Source: Candidatus Saccharibacteria bacterium UBA6209 (lineage in GTDB: Bacteria > Patescibacteriota > Saccharimonadia > Saccharimonadales > Saccharimonadaceae). From it: a DNA stretch of 22,277 bases. The position numbers and the translations under genes were made by a program. The notes under the pieces are model-generated. The model saw only the letters and a list, made by a program, of their open reading frames with translations. It was not told where the DNA came from and ran no database searches. This document shows positions 7,269 to 13,867 of this stretch, in pieces (the first letter of the stretch is position 1; the number at the start of each line of letters is the position of its first letter). The DNA lies in assembly GCA_905370345.1 (NCBI GenBank), contig CAJPKE010000013.1, positions 1-22,277 of the forward strand. The letters run 5' to 3'.

Positions 7269-8558
7269 TTAATCTTTAAATTGTGAGAAAAATTGGTTTT
7301 TCCTAGCAATCCACTCCGGCGTTTGCCTGACTAAGTATTTATCATCCTCAGTGCTATGAAGGTTGATTTTTATAGATTCCTCTAGCCATACGCCGCCGCT
7401 TGAACCCTTAAACAGAGCAACGCCTTCAGATTTCAATTTGTCGCGCACGAAAGACCCAGCCTCGATGGCATTCTTGCACTCCTTCACCTGGCAACCTTTT
7501 TGGCGTGCAGCTGGCGCCAAATATTGATTAGCCTTCTCACCAACCGTCACAACCCAATCCAACAAATCTGGGCTACAATGAGAACCAAGTTCAGCGTGAG
7601 CTTGCTCGAAAATCCCCTTTAAGCCGTTCATATTGCCAAGTACGGCAATTCGCTGCGGAGTCTCAATTCGATACAAAGACTGTAAAGCCGCTAAGGCGGT
7701 CAACGGCGTCGAACTATAGCTATCATCAATCAACCAAGTGTTGTCCGCACCCTTCAGCAAATTCATCCTGCCAGGCAATGGGCGTAAATTCTCTATACCC
7801 TTTTTTATATTCTCCTCAGTTTCACCAAACGCATATCCAATAGCTGCCGCCACGATCGCTGGACGAATATTATGCTCGCCAATTAGCTTAACGTTGACTT
7901 CTAGCCCATTAGGATTTTCCGGCGACATAATAAATCCGTGATGTCCATCTTTCAAGGAAAAATTACGATCGTCAAAATTATACTCCGCCACTGGATCACT
8001 TCCGTACGTAGTGATATTAGGATTTGTCAAAAAGCTAGCAAAACGCCCGTCAATGTCATCACGATTTATCATCGCCATTCGCGAGAAATTCGCCAGCGAA
8101 ATCATCTCATTCGCCACTTCCTCCAAGGAATATTCAACCTGCATTCGACCATTTGTCACAGAAGTTACAACCGTAATATCCGGCACAACGTAAGCCTTAA
8201 ACCAATCGTTATAGCCAAGTTCCTTTGGATTAAATTCCTGAACAATCACTTGAACTTCCGGTTTTTCGGCCTTAATTCTCTTCTTTACGGCGCGCATCAC
8301 TTTCCACCATTTGAACAAGCCTTTTTCAGGCATTTTCACGCCCATCATCTGAAGGAAAACGTCAGCTTTTGTCTTCGGCTCTTCATTGCGAAGCTGAATA
8401 TCAAATTGTTGCGCCAAAACCGTACCGATAGCTATTTTCGCACTAGCCTTTCCAGCGCTACCAGTTATCGCCACAAGCTTCACGTCTGGATGAACAGCAA
8501 AAAATTCTCGCACTAATTTTGCTAGTTTTTCTTCCCTTTTTTTTGAAACAGTAACCAT
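7269..8558 (-). CDS. Mur ligase family protein, MurF-like, divergent
   Basis: Resembles the central and C-terminal domains of MurF, which ligates D-Ala-D-Ala to UDP-MurNAc-tripeptide using ATP. Seen: a P-loop-like AITGSAGKASAK at 30-41, GEHNIRPAIVAAAIGYAFG, LPGRMNLLKG, the MurF-type IDDSYSSTPLTALAAL, and AVLGNMNGLKG. The N-terminal UDP-binding domain of MurF (about 80-100 residues) is missing, the P-loop Thr after Lys is Ala, and the usual His and carbamylated Lys of the NxGxxHLE...AKxE region are not visible (TSVTNGRMQVEYSLEEVANEM instead). Function may therefore differ from MurF. It has a leaderless-type start with a -10 6 nt upstream, and is followed by the 362-residue surface protein gene. 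Confidence 0.8.
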   Translation of the reverse strand: MVTVSKKREEKLAKLVREFFAVHPDVKLVAITGSAGKASAKIAIGTVLAQQFDIQLRNEEPKTKADVFLQMMGVKMPEKGLFKWWKVMRAVKKRIKAEKPEVQVIVQEFNPKELGYNDWFKAYVVPDITVVTSVTNGRMQVEYSLEEVANEMISLANFSRMAMINRDDIDGRFASFLTNPNITTYGSDPVAEYNFDDRNFSLKDGHHGFIMSPENPNGLEVNVKLIGEHNIRPAIVAAAIGYAFGETEENIKKGIENLRPLPGRMNLLKGADNTWLIDDSYSSTPLTALAALQSLYRIETPQRIAVLGNMNGLKGIFEQAHAELGSHCSPDLLDWVVTVGEKANQYLAPAARQKGCQVKECKNAIEAGSFVRDKLKSEGVALFKGSSGGVWLEESIKINLHSTEDDKYLVRQTPEWIARKNQFFSQFKD

Positions 8559-8564
8559 AACTAT

Positions 8565-8584
8565 ATCATACCATAAGCATTATA
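8565..8584 (-). promoter_or_regulatory. Promoter region of the Mur-like gene, two candidate -10 boxes
   Basis: Extended -10 TGG-TATGAT (hexamer 8565-8570) ends 6 nt before the ATG at 8558, predicting a leaderless mRNA. A second, perfect TATAAT (8579-8584) would give a leader of about 13 nt without a Shine-Dalgarno. No good -35 is seen for either. Confidence 0.6.
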
Positions 8585-8587
8585 GAA

Positions 8588-8678
8588 GAGCTGCTACGCG
8601 CCCACCCGGGGCATATTTGAATGTGTGTTTGTCTTTCAATTGGCAAGCATAGGAGAATGCCCCTATGCGTACCAGCTC
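8588..8678 (-). ncRNA. Candidate structured small RNA, about 91 nt, family unknown
   Basis: On the minus strand the two ends pair over 12 positions with one G-G mismatch (GAGCTGGTACGC at 8678-8667 with GCGTAGCAGCTC at 8599-8588). Inside, GGGGCAT (8663-8657) pairs with ATGCCCC (8614-8608), and ATTGAA (8640-8635) can pair with TTC-AAT near 8621-8615 around a bulge. An alternative hairpin, GCATAGG/CCTATGC (8668-8662 with 8653-8647), excludes the middle stem. A promoter (TTGTGT-17-CATAAT) ends 7 nt before the first paired base. It lies between ligA and the Mur-like gene, and no coding frame explains it. I cannot match it to SRP, 6S, tmRNA or a known riboswitch. Strand is inferred from the promoter. 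Confidence 0.45.
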
Positions 8679-8685
8679 ATGTTTA

Positions 8686-8714
8686 ATTATGCATTATCGC
8701 CCAAAAAAACACAA
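8686..8714 (-). promoter_or_regulatory. Putative promoter of the small RNA
   Basis: -35 TTGTGT (8709-8714), 17-nt spacer, -10 CATAAT (8686-8691). The expected start, 6-7 nt downstream, coincides with the first base of the terminal stem at 8678. Confidence 0.45.
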
Positions 8715-8733
8715 GCTTTATATCTCACTGCGA

Positions 8734-10755
8734 CTATTGATCTGCGTCGCTTATCATTTTCAATAGTTCTTCTTCGTCAATGATTTTCGTGCCGTATTGC
8801 TCAGCCTTTTTCAATTTGCTAGCACCAACCTTACCGCCAGCCACCAAATATGTCGTGTCTTTAGAAACTGCGGTTTGAAAAACCCCACCGAGATTACGAA
8901 TTTTGTCCGCAGCAGCGTCGCGCCCCATAGATTTCAGAGTACCCGTGACGACAAAACTTTTTTCACTCAACCCGCCAGCCTTTTTATTGAACCGAGGAAC
9001 GACGCCTAGCTCGGTGAACTTATTGAGCAATTTTACATTATCCTCATCAGCAAACCACGCCACTACAGATTCAGCAACAATTTCACCCACACCATCAACT
9101 TGTCGCAAATCATCAATCGTCGCTTTCGCCAAATTTTCCATACTCTCAAAATGATTCGTCAAATCAATCGCCGTTTGCGCGCCAATATGACGGATTCCCA
9201 GACCGTATAAAAATCGCTCTAACTCTGGACTTTTTTTATCAGCAATCGCCGAGATTAACTTTTGCGCAGAAACATCAGCAAACCGATCCAGCTTCAACAA
9301 ATCGTCCTTAGTGAGTGTGAAAATATCCGCCAAATCACCGACCAAACCGTTGTCAATCAAAACTTCCACATTCTTTTCACCAAGCGTATCAATATCAAGC
9401 GCACCCTTAGACGCGAAATGCGCCAAAGCTCGCTTCAAAATCAGCGGACCACTAGAGCCCTTAACTCGGTAAACAGCTTCACCTTCCGGTCGCACAAATT
9501 CCAACTCTGGATATTGCCGTTTCAATTCTGCTTTATAATCAATTGGCTCAGAATATGCAGGTCGCAATTCCTTCAAAACATTCTCAACTTGCGGAATAAT
9601 ATCGCCAGCCTTAAAAATCACCACAGTGTCGCCTCGCCGAATATCCAAACGCTCAATTTCATCGGCGTTATGCAAACTGGCGTGCTGCACCGTAGTTCCA
9701 GCCACCACCACTGGATCAAACACAGCCACCGGAGTTGCCGCGCCAGTCCGCCCAATAGAAATCACTATATCCCGAACAATCGTCGTAGCTTCTTCAGCCG
9801 CATACTTATAAGCCACCGCCCCACGTGGATTTTTTCCCACCATTCCGAGATTGTCGTATATCTCTCGATCGTTAATCTTAACAACCAGCCCGTCCGTATT
9901 AAACGGCAAGTCATGACGCTTGTCGCTCCATTCATCGACAAATTTCATCACGTCGGACAAATTGTCAAAAACACTAGCCTGCTGATTACGAGAAATCCCC
10001 AGCGCCGTCAAAGCCTCGTAAGCAAAACTATTCGTCGGAACTTCCGAACTATCATCGCGAATCACATCATATCCGCGAAAATGCAACGGGCGCGCCGCCA
10101 CCAGCGCAGGATCTAATTGACGAATTGTTCCCGCAGCCAAATTGCGCGGATTAGCAAATGTAGACAGCCCTAGAGATTTCTGCTTTTTATTAAGCTCCTC
10201 AAAATCCCGTTTCAGCATGACAATTTCACCGCGAATCTCTGTCCGACCACGCAAAAAATTTTCAAAACCCGCCGCTTCACGCAGACGAAGCGGTACGTTT
10301 TTAATGGTCCGAACATTATTCGTTACATCTTCGCCAACAAAACTATCACCACGTGTCACAGCTTGCGACAATACGCCGTCGACATAAATCAACGCGCACG
10401 CCAAGCCATCCATTTTTATATCCGTAAAAAATTCATGTCGCTGACCCGGTATCAATTTATCAGTTCGCTCAATCCACGCCTCAACTTCACTTTTATTGAA
10501 AACGTCATTCAAACTAACCATTCGGCGCGCGTGCTTTACTTTTTGAAAACCGTCGAGCAGCTTATTTCCAACTCGCTGCGTAGGACTATCGACAGTAATC
10601 AGCTCCGGGTGATCCGATTCAATTTTCTTCAGCTCATCCATCAGGCTGTCATAAACCGCATCGCTCACACTCGGCTTATCTAAGGTGTAATATTCGTAGC
10701 TATAACGATTTAGCAGGTCTTTAATTTCGTCAATTCTTGGTTTTTTTGGTGTCAC
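8734..10755 (-). CDS. ligA: NAD-dependent DNA ligase LigA, without zinc-finger cysteines
   Basis: Seals nicks in replication and repair using NAD+. The domain order is normal: N-terminal NAD-binding helices, adenylation domain with the nucleophile Lys114 in KMDG, OB fold, HhH region and C-terminal BRCT (SFVVTGTLKSMGRDAAADKIRNLGG). The zinc-finger region, about residues 405-435, has lost all four cysteines (QYPELEFVRPEGEAVYRV...SGPL). I chose the GTG start, with AAGGTGG 6 nt upstream and the conserved helix following it; this gives 673 residues, normal for the family. It overlaps the preceding membrane-protein gene by 26 bp. The ATG at 10788 would add 11 residues with no Shine-Dalgarno support. 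Last gene of the htpX unit. Confidence 0.96.
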   Translation of the reverse strand: MTPKKPRIDEIKDLLNRYSYEYYTLDKPSVSDAVYDSLMDELKKIESDHPELITVDSPTQRVGNKLLDGFQKVKHARRMVSLNDVFNKSEVEAWIERTDKLIPGQRHEFFTDIKMDGLACALIYVDGVLSQAVTRGDSFVGEDVTNNVRTIKNVPLRLREAAGFENFLRGRTEIRGEIVMLKRDFEELNKKQKSLGLSTFANPRNLAAGTIRQLDPALVAARPLHFRGYDVIRDDSSEVPTNSFAYEALTALGISRNQQASVFDNLSDVMKFVDEWSDKRHDLPFNTDGLVVKINDREIYDNLGMVGKNPRGAVAYKYAAEEATTIVRDIVISIGRTGAATPVAVFDPVVVAGTTVQHASLHNADEIERLDIRRGDTVVIFKAGDIIPQVENVLKELRPAYSEPIDYKAELKRQYPELEFVRPEGEAVYRVKGSSGPLILKRALAHFASKGALDIDTLGEKNVEVLIDNGLVGDLADIFTLTKDDLLKLDRFADVSAQKLISAIADKKSPELERFLYGLGIRHIGAQTAIDLTNHFESMENLAKATIDDLRQVDGVGEIVAESVVAWFADEDNVKLLNKFTELGVVPRFNKKAGGLSEKSFVVTGTLKSMGRDAAADKIRNLGGVFQTAVSKDTTYLVAGGKVGASKLKKAEQYGTKIIDEEELLKMISDADQ

Positions 10756-11827
10756 TTTCAACCACCTTTCTGTAGAACAAATAGACATATACAGAAATCA
10801 TAATTATCGTTACGTAAAGTAAAATCAAGCCAGCTGTTGGGACAATTGGCAACCAATCAATACCGCTAATCCAACCCTTCAGTGCTCCATCAAACAGAAT
10901 CACCGGAATTAGAATAACAGCCCACAAAAGCACAGACAGAACAACAGCCCACGCAAATCTCAGCAAAATCCTTAGTCTTCGACCCGTCACAATATCACCC
11001 GACAAACGCAACGCGTGAAACGGATACATTCCCGGCAATGTTACGATGATCATCGCAAAAACCGTAGAAGTCGCCCAATAGACGGACATCGCCACTATCA
11101 GAATCGCCGCACCGCCAGCCGCCATCAGAATCGGCGTTTGATTTAACACTCCCGAAGCATTAAGTGCGCTATAAATAATCACCGCCACTGCCGCCGGCAC
11201 CATTTGAATTAGGAAAACCCCGATGACAATTATCAGCGCAATTATGGGCGACCCAGAGCTATACAAACCGTCACGCATTTTCGGTTTTTTGCCAATTAAA
11301 ATAGCTCGCGTCAGCCAAACAGACGACAACCAAGTTAATAGTCCCAGAAAAATTCCCGCCGCTTGCTGAACATTTCCACCAGCCGTTCCGCTACCGGAAA
11401 TATAACTAACCGCAACGCCAGAGAACAGGCTAATTGTTGTATAAATTCCGCCGAATCCATTTGACTCAGCCTGATTCATCACATCTTTAAGTTGTTGGTA
11501 TGTATCTTGCGACATGACGCTGGCTAAGGCAAACGTCAATATCGACATAACGATAATTAACGCCAGAAAAGTTTTCTTATTGCGCCACACTAGACGGCAA
11601 GCTTCGCTAGTCAGCGACCAATATCCTGGAATTTTAAGATCTCGTTGGTAATCTCGTCGCTTCGTTAACCGAAAACTACGATGAGGGCGACGCGCCAAAA
11701 AATTACGCCGCTGCTGATTCAATTTACTAAAGTCACGTTTAATACCAGACCATGCACTTTTTTTATGATCAGCATTTGGCTTCTTAGGATTCTTGACTAC
11801 TCGTTTTTTGGAGGTTTTCGTTGTCAT
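10730..11827 (-). CDS. Six-TM membrane protein of unknown function
   Basis: No family recognised. The first 60 residues are strongly basic (Lys/Arg-rich, cytoplasmic), followed by about six hydrophobic segments: FLALIIVMSILTFALASVM, GIFLGLLTWLSSVWLTRAI, IIALIIVIGVFLIQMVPAAVAVIIYSAL, a long one around ILIVAMSVYWATSTVFAMIIVTL, WAVVLSVLLWAVILIPVILF, and LILLYVTIIMISVYVYLFY. The overall look is that of a DUF-type permease-like integral protein without an enzymatic motif. It starts 2 bp after the htpX stop without a clear Shine-Dalgarno, so coupling to htpX is likely, and it overlaps ligA. It ends in TGA. Confidence 0.88.
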   Translation of the reverse strand: MTTKTSKKRVVKNPKKPNADHKKSAWSGIKRDFSKLNQQRRNFLARRPHRSFRLTKRRDYQRDLKIPGYWSLTSEACRLVWRNKKTFLALIIVMSILTFALASVMSQDTYQQLKDVMNQAESNGFGGIYTTISLFSGVAVSYISGSGTAGGNVQQAAGIFLGLLTWLSSVWLTRAILIGKKPKMRDGLYSSGSPIIALIIVIGVFLIQMVPAAVAVIIYSALNASGVLNQTPILMAAGGAAILIVAMSVYWATSTVFAMIIVTLPGMYPFHALRLSGDIVTGRRLRILLRFAWAVVLSVLLWAVILIPVILFDGALKGWISGIDWLPIVPTAGLILLYVTIIMISVYVYLFYRKVVESDTKKTKN

Positions 11828-11829
11828 AA

Positions 11830-12705
11830 TTACATCTTTGTTGCGTTATTTCTCAGCCTTGCAATTCTGTCTTCTAGCGGTGGATGAGTACTAAATAGTT
11901 TTGAGAAAAATCCGGGTTTCAAAGGATTATTCATGAACAAATTGGCAGTGGAAGAGCTTTGTTTTTGCATTGGTCTGCCGTATTGACGTAATTTTTCCAA
12001 CGCGCTTGCTAGCCCTTCAGTATCTCGTGTCAATAGCACCCCTGAAGCATCCGCCAGATATTCACGCTGTCGACTAACCGCCAATTGAGTTATCGTCGCC
12101 AAAAGCGGCGCCAATATAACCACGATCAGCCCGAGAGCATAGACAATAGGATTAACATCACTATCACGGTCGTCACTATAAAACATCATTCTCAGCGCCA
12201 AATCTGCAAATAGACCAATCGCACTAACCAGACCAAAAGCAATCATACTCACACGAATATCGTAATTTCGCACGTGACTCATTTCATGCGCCATAACTGC
12301 CTCCAGCTCACGCTTGTCCATAATATCCAAAAGCCCAGTAGTCGCACCAACAATTGCATGATTTGGGTCGCGACCAGTCGCAAAAGCGTTTGGAGCTGGA
12401 TCATCGATAATATAGACTTTCTGCATCGGCATACCAGAGGTAATCGCTAGATTTTCCACCACTCGCCAAAGTTCAGGAGCGTCATTTTTACTAATTTCCT
12501 GAGCGCCAGTCATCATCATAGCCAACTTACCGGCTATAAAATATTGCAGCCAAGCATATAACATTGCACATATAAAAATGATGAGCGCCAATGAATAGCT
12601 ATCCGTTGCCGCGCCGACAAATAAGCCGATAATTCCAATAATTATCACAAACACAGACATAATTAATATTGTGTTGCGTTTGTTTTGAGAAACTGCATTG
12701 TACAT
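11830..12705 (-). CDS. htpX: HtpX-type membrane zinc metalloprotease
   Basis: M48 family protease that degrades damaged membrane proteins. The zinc site HEMSH is at residues 140-144, and the third ligand is probably the Glu in QREYLADASG (about 226). Two N-terminal membrane segments (about 13-33 and 40-58) and further segments after the active site match HtpX; the total of 291 residues is normal. A leaderless-type start has an extended -10 6 nt before the ATG. The next upstream gene is lemA, a frequent neighbour of htpX, but here the two are separated by a terminator. First gene of a unit continuing into the 6-TM protein and ligA. Confidence 0.95.
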   Translation of the reverse strand: MYNAVSQNKRNTILIMSVFVIIIGIIGLFVGAATDSYSLALIIFICAMLYAWLQYFIAGKLAMMMTGAQEISKNDAPELWRVVENLAITSGMPMQKVYIIDDPAPNAFATGRDPNHAIVGATTGLLDIMDKRELEAVMAHEMSHVRNYDIRVSMIAFGLVSAIGLFADLALRMMFYSDDRDSDVNPIVYALGLIVVILAPLLATITQLAVSRQREYLADASGVLLTRDTEGLASALEKLRQYGRPMQKQSSSTANLFMNNPLKPGFFSKLFSTHPPLEDRIARLRNNATKM

Positions 12706-12711
12706 ATGTTA

Positions 12712-12720
12712 ATTATATCA
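12712..12720 (-). promoter_or_regulatory. Extended -10 promoter of htpX (leaderless)
   Basis: Minus strand TGA-TATAAT, with the hexamer at 12712-12717 ending 6 nt before the ATG at 12705. The -35 position falls within the lemA terminator and is A/T-rich without a match to consensus. Confidence 0.75.
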
Positions 12721-12753
12721 AAAATCGCCCGCTAAAAATAGGCGAGCGATTTT
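12721..12753 (-). terminator. Terminator of lemA
   Basis: A 12-bp stem, AAAATCGCTCGC / GCGGGCGATTTT (one G-T pair), with a 9-nt loop, located 15 bp after the lemA stop and ending in a T run that runs directly into the htpX extended -10. Confidence 0.85.
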
Positions 12754-12768
12754 CATTTCAGGGTTCAA

Positions 12769-13338
12769 TTAGAACTTTACTTCAACTGGATTTTCGACGC
12801 TTGCACGGTCCTCAACGTCGAAGAATTCCTTAGCCTGGAAGCTAAACATTCCCGCGATGATGTTTGTTGGGAAAGTCTGAATCTTCGTGTTTAAGTCGCG
12901 AACGCCACCATTGTAGAATCGGCGAGCTGCTTGGATTTTATCCTCAGTATCAACCAATTCTTGTTGTAATTGCAAGAAGTTTTGGTTTGCTTTCAATTCT
13001 GGATAAGCCTCAGATACAGCAAATAAACTCTTCAACGCGCCTTCCAAAGCATTTTCAGCCTTAGCGGTTTCAGCCACGCTGCCAGCATTCATGATTGCTG
13101 AACGAGCTTCTGCGACCTTCTCAAACACTTCTTTTTCGTGTGTAGCGTAACCTTTTACCGAGTTGACCAAATTTGGGATCAAGTCAGTTCGGCGCTTTAG
13201 CTGAACAGTAATATCGCTCCACGCCTCTTCTACGCGGTTGCGCAGTACCACTAAGCTGTTGTACGCACCGATTACAACTCCTACGAGTGCTAATAGAACT
13301 ACTGCTACAACAATAAGTACAATTACCAATGGACTCAT
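12769..13338 (-). CDS. lemA: LemA family protein
   Basis: Membrane-anchored helical protein of the LemA family; biochemical role unclear, often found beside HtpX-type proteases. One N-terminal membrane segment at about 4-27 is followed by the diagnostic YNSLVVLRNRVEEAWSDITVQLKRRTDLIPNLVNSVKGYATHE and the C-terminal RFYNGGVRDLNTKIQTFPTNIIAGMF. The length of 189 residues is usual. The start has AAAGG 6 nt upstream. It lies 48 bp after tRNA-Leu(TAA) with no obvious terminator between them, so it may be read through from the tRNA or from a weak AT-rich promoter in the gap. Separated from htpX by a terminator and a new promoter. Confidence 0.96.
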   Translation of the reverse strand: MSPLVIVLIVVAVVLLALVGVVIGAYNSLVVLRNRVEEAWSDITVQLKRRTDLIPNLVNSVKGYATHEKEVFEKVAEARSAIMNAGSVAETAKAENALEGALKSLFAVSEAYPELKANQNFLQLQQELVDTEDKIQAARRFYNGGVRDLNTKIQTFPTNIIAGMFSFQAKEFFDVEDRASVENPVEVKF

Positions 13339-13386
13339 TTCTTACCTTTGTCCCTTTCCTATTCAATATTATTTTCTTTACAACTT

Positions 13387-13472
13387 TGGTGCGCAAGGCG
13401 GGAATCGAACCCGCACGACTTTTGGTCAAGGGATTTTAAGTCCCTCGCGTCTACCAATTCCGCCACTCGCGC
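13387..13472 (-). tRNA. tRNA-Leu (anticodon TAA)
   Basis: 86 nt including an encoded CCA. The acceptor arms GCGCGAG and CTTGCGC pair over 7 bp with one G-U. The D-arm GGCGGAATTGGTAGACGC is typical of Leu, the anticodon loop of GGGACTTAAAATCCC reads TAA, a long variable arm is present, and the T-arm is GCGGGTTCGATTCCCGC. The sequence upstream to about 13550 is AT-rich with several -10-like boxes but no clear -35. Confidence 0.95.
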
Positions 13473-13562
13473 TTATTTATATGCAATCCAGACACCTACG
13501 CGCCAGACTGCTTATATTATACTATATTCGCTAAGTAAATTGTACAATTTCGCAAAATAAAA

Positions 13563-13586
13563 AATAGCCCAATACTCAGGACTATT
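13563..13586 (-). terminator. Terminator after tRNA-Cys
   Basis: On the minus strand, AATAGTCC and GGGCTATT form an 8-bp stem with an 8-nt loop, followed by a T-rich run. It lies 10 bp beyond the 3' end of tRNA-Cys. Confidence 0.75.
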
Positions 13587-13596
13587 TATCAAAAAT

Positions 13597-13670
13597 TGGA
13601 GGCACGTACGAGAGTCGAACTCGTCTAAAAGGTTTTGCAGACCTCTGCGTAACCGCTCCGCCAACGCGCC
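13597..13670 (-). tRNA. tRNA-Cys (anticodon GCA)
   Basis: 74 nt with encoded CCA and discriminator U. The acceptor arms GGCGCGT and ACGTGCC pair over 7 bp, the anticodon arm contains TCTGCAAA with GCA in the loop, and the T-arm is CGAGTTCGACTCTCG. A dedicated extended -10 lies 9 nt upstream and a terminator 10 nt downstream. Confidence 0.95.
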
Positions 13671-13679
13671 ACCACTTTT

Positions 13680-13688
13680 ATTATATCA
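13680..13688 (-). promoter_or_regulatory. Extended -10 promoter of tRNA-Cys
   Basis: Minus strand TGA-TATAAT, with the hexamer at 13680-13685, ending 9 nt before the mature 5' end. No convincing -35. Confidence 0.6.
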
Positions 13689-13738
13689 GATTTTGCAAAA
13701 CATATCACGAACAGATCGTCTAATAGTTGCAATATGTT

Positions 13739-13826
13739 TGGTGCGAGCGAGAAGACTTGAACTTCCACGAGCGCAATGCTCACTAGCCCCTCAAGCTAGC
13801 GCGTCTACCAATTCCGCCACGCCCGC
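13739..13826 (-). tRNA. tRNA-Leu (anticodon GAG)
   Basis: 88 nt with encoded CCA. The acceptor arms GCGGGCG and CGCTCGC pair over 7 bp with one G-U. CTAGC-TTGAGGG-GCTAG gives anticodon GAG, a long variable arm (GAGCATTGCGCTC) forms a hairpin, and the D-arm matches that of the TAA isoacceptor. Confidence 0.95.
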
Positions 13827-13839
13827 ATAACCACTTACC

Positions 13840-13867
13840 ATTATACCCGATTACGGGGTTTTGTAAA
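13840..13867 (-). promoter_or_regulatory. Promoter of tRNA-Leu(GAG)
   Basis: -35 TTTACA (13862-13867), 16-nt spacer, -10 TATAAT (13840-13845). It overlaps the last codons of the solute-binding protein gene, and the -10 ends 13 nt before the tRNA. Confidence 0.7.

Noticed and set aside
8588..8678. Signal recognition particle (4.5S) RNA
   Set aside because: The ends pair as in SRP RNA, but the conserved tip (GGAAG/GNAGC type loop) is absent on both strands.
8588..8678. Small transposon remnant (MITE) from the inverted ends
   Set aside because: No target-site duplication is visible, the ends are interrupted by a mismatch, and the internal nested pairing with a positioned promoter fits an RNA better.
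9262..10116. 284-residue plus-strand frame opposite ligA
   Set aside because: Composition is odd (rich in His, Ser, Arg, Asn), and it is antisense to the conserved ligA frame; a shadow of codon bias.
10756..10788. ATG at 10788 as the ligA start
   Set aside because: The GTG at 10755 has AAGGTGG at good spacing and gives the normal LigA N-terminus.
13238..13534. Plus-strand frames across lemA and tRNA-Leu(TAA)
   Set aside because: They run through a complete tRNA gene and the lemA start.
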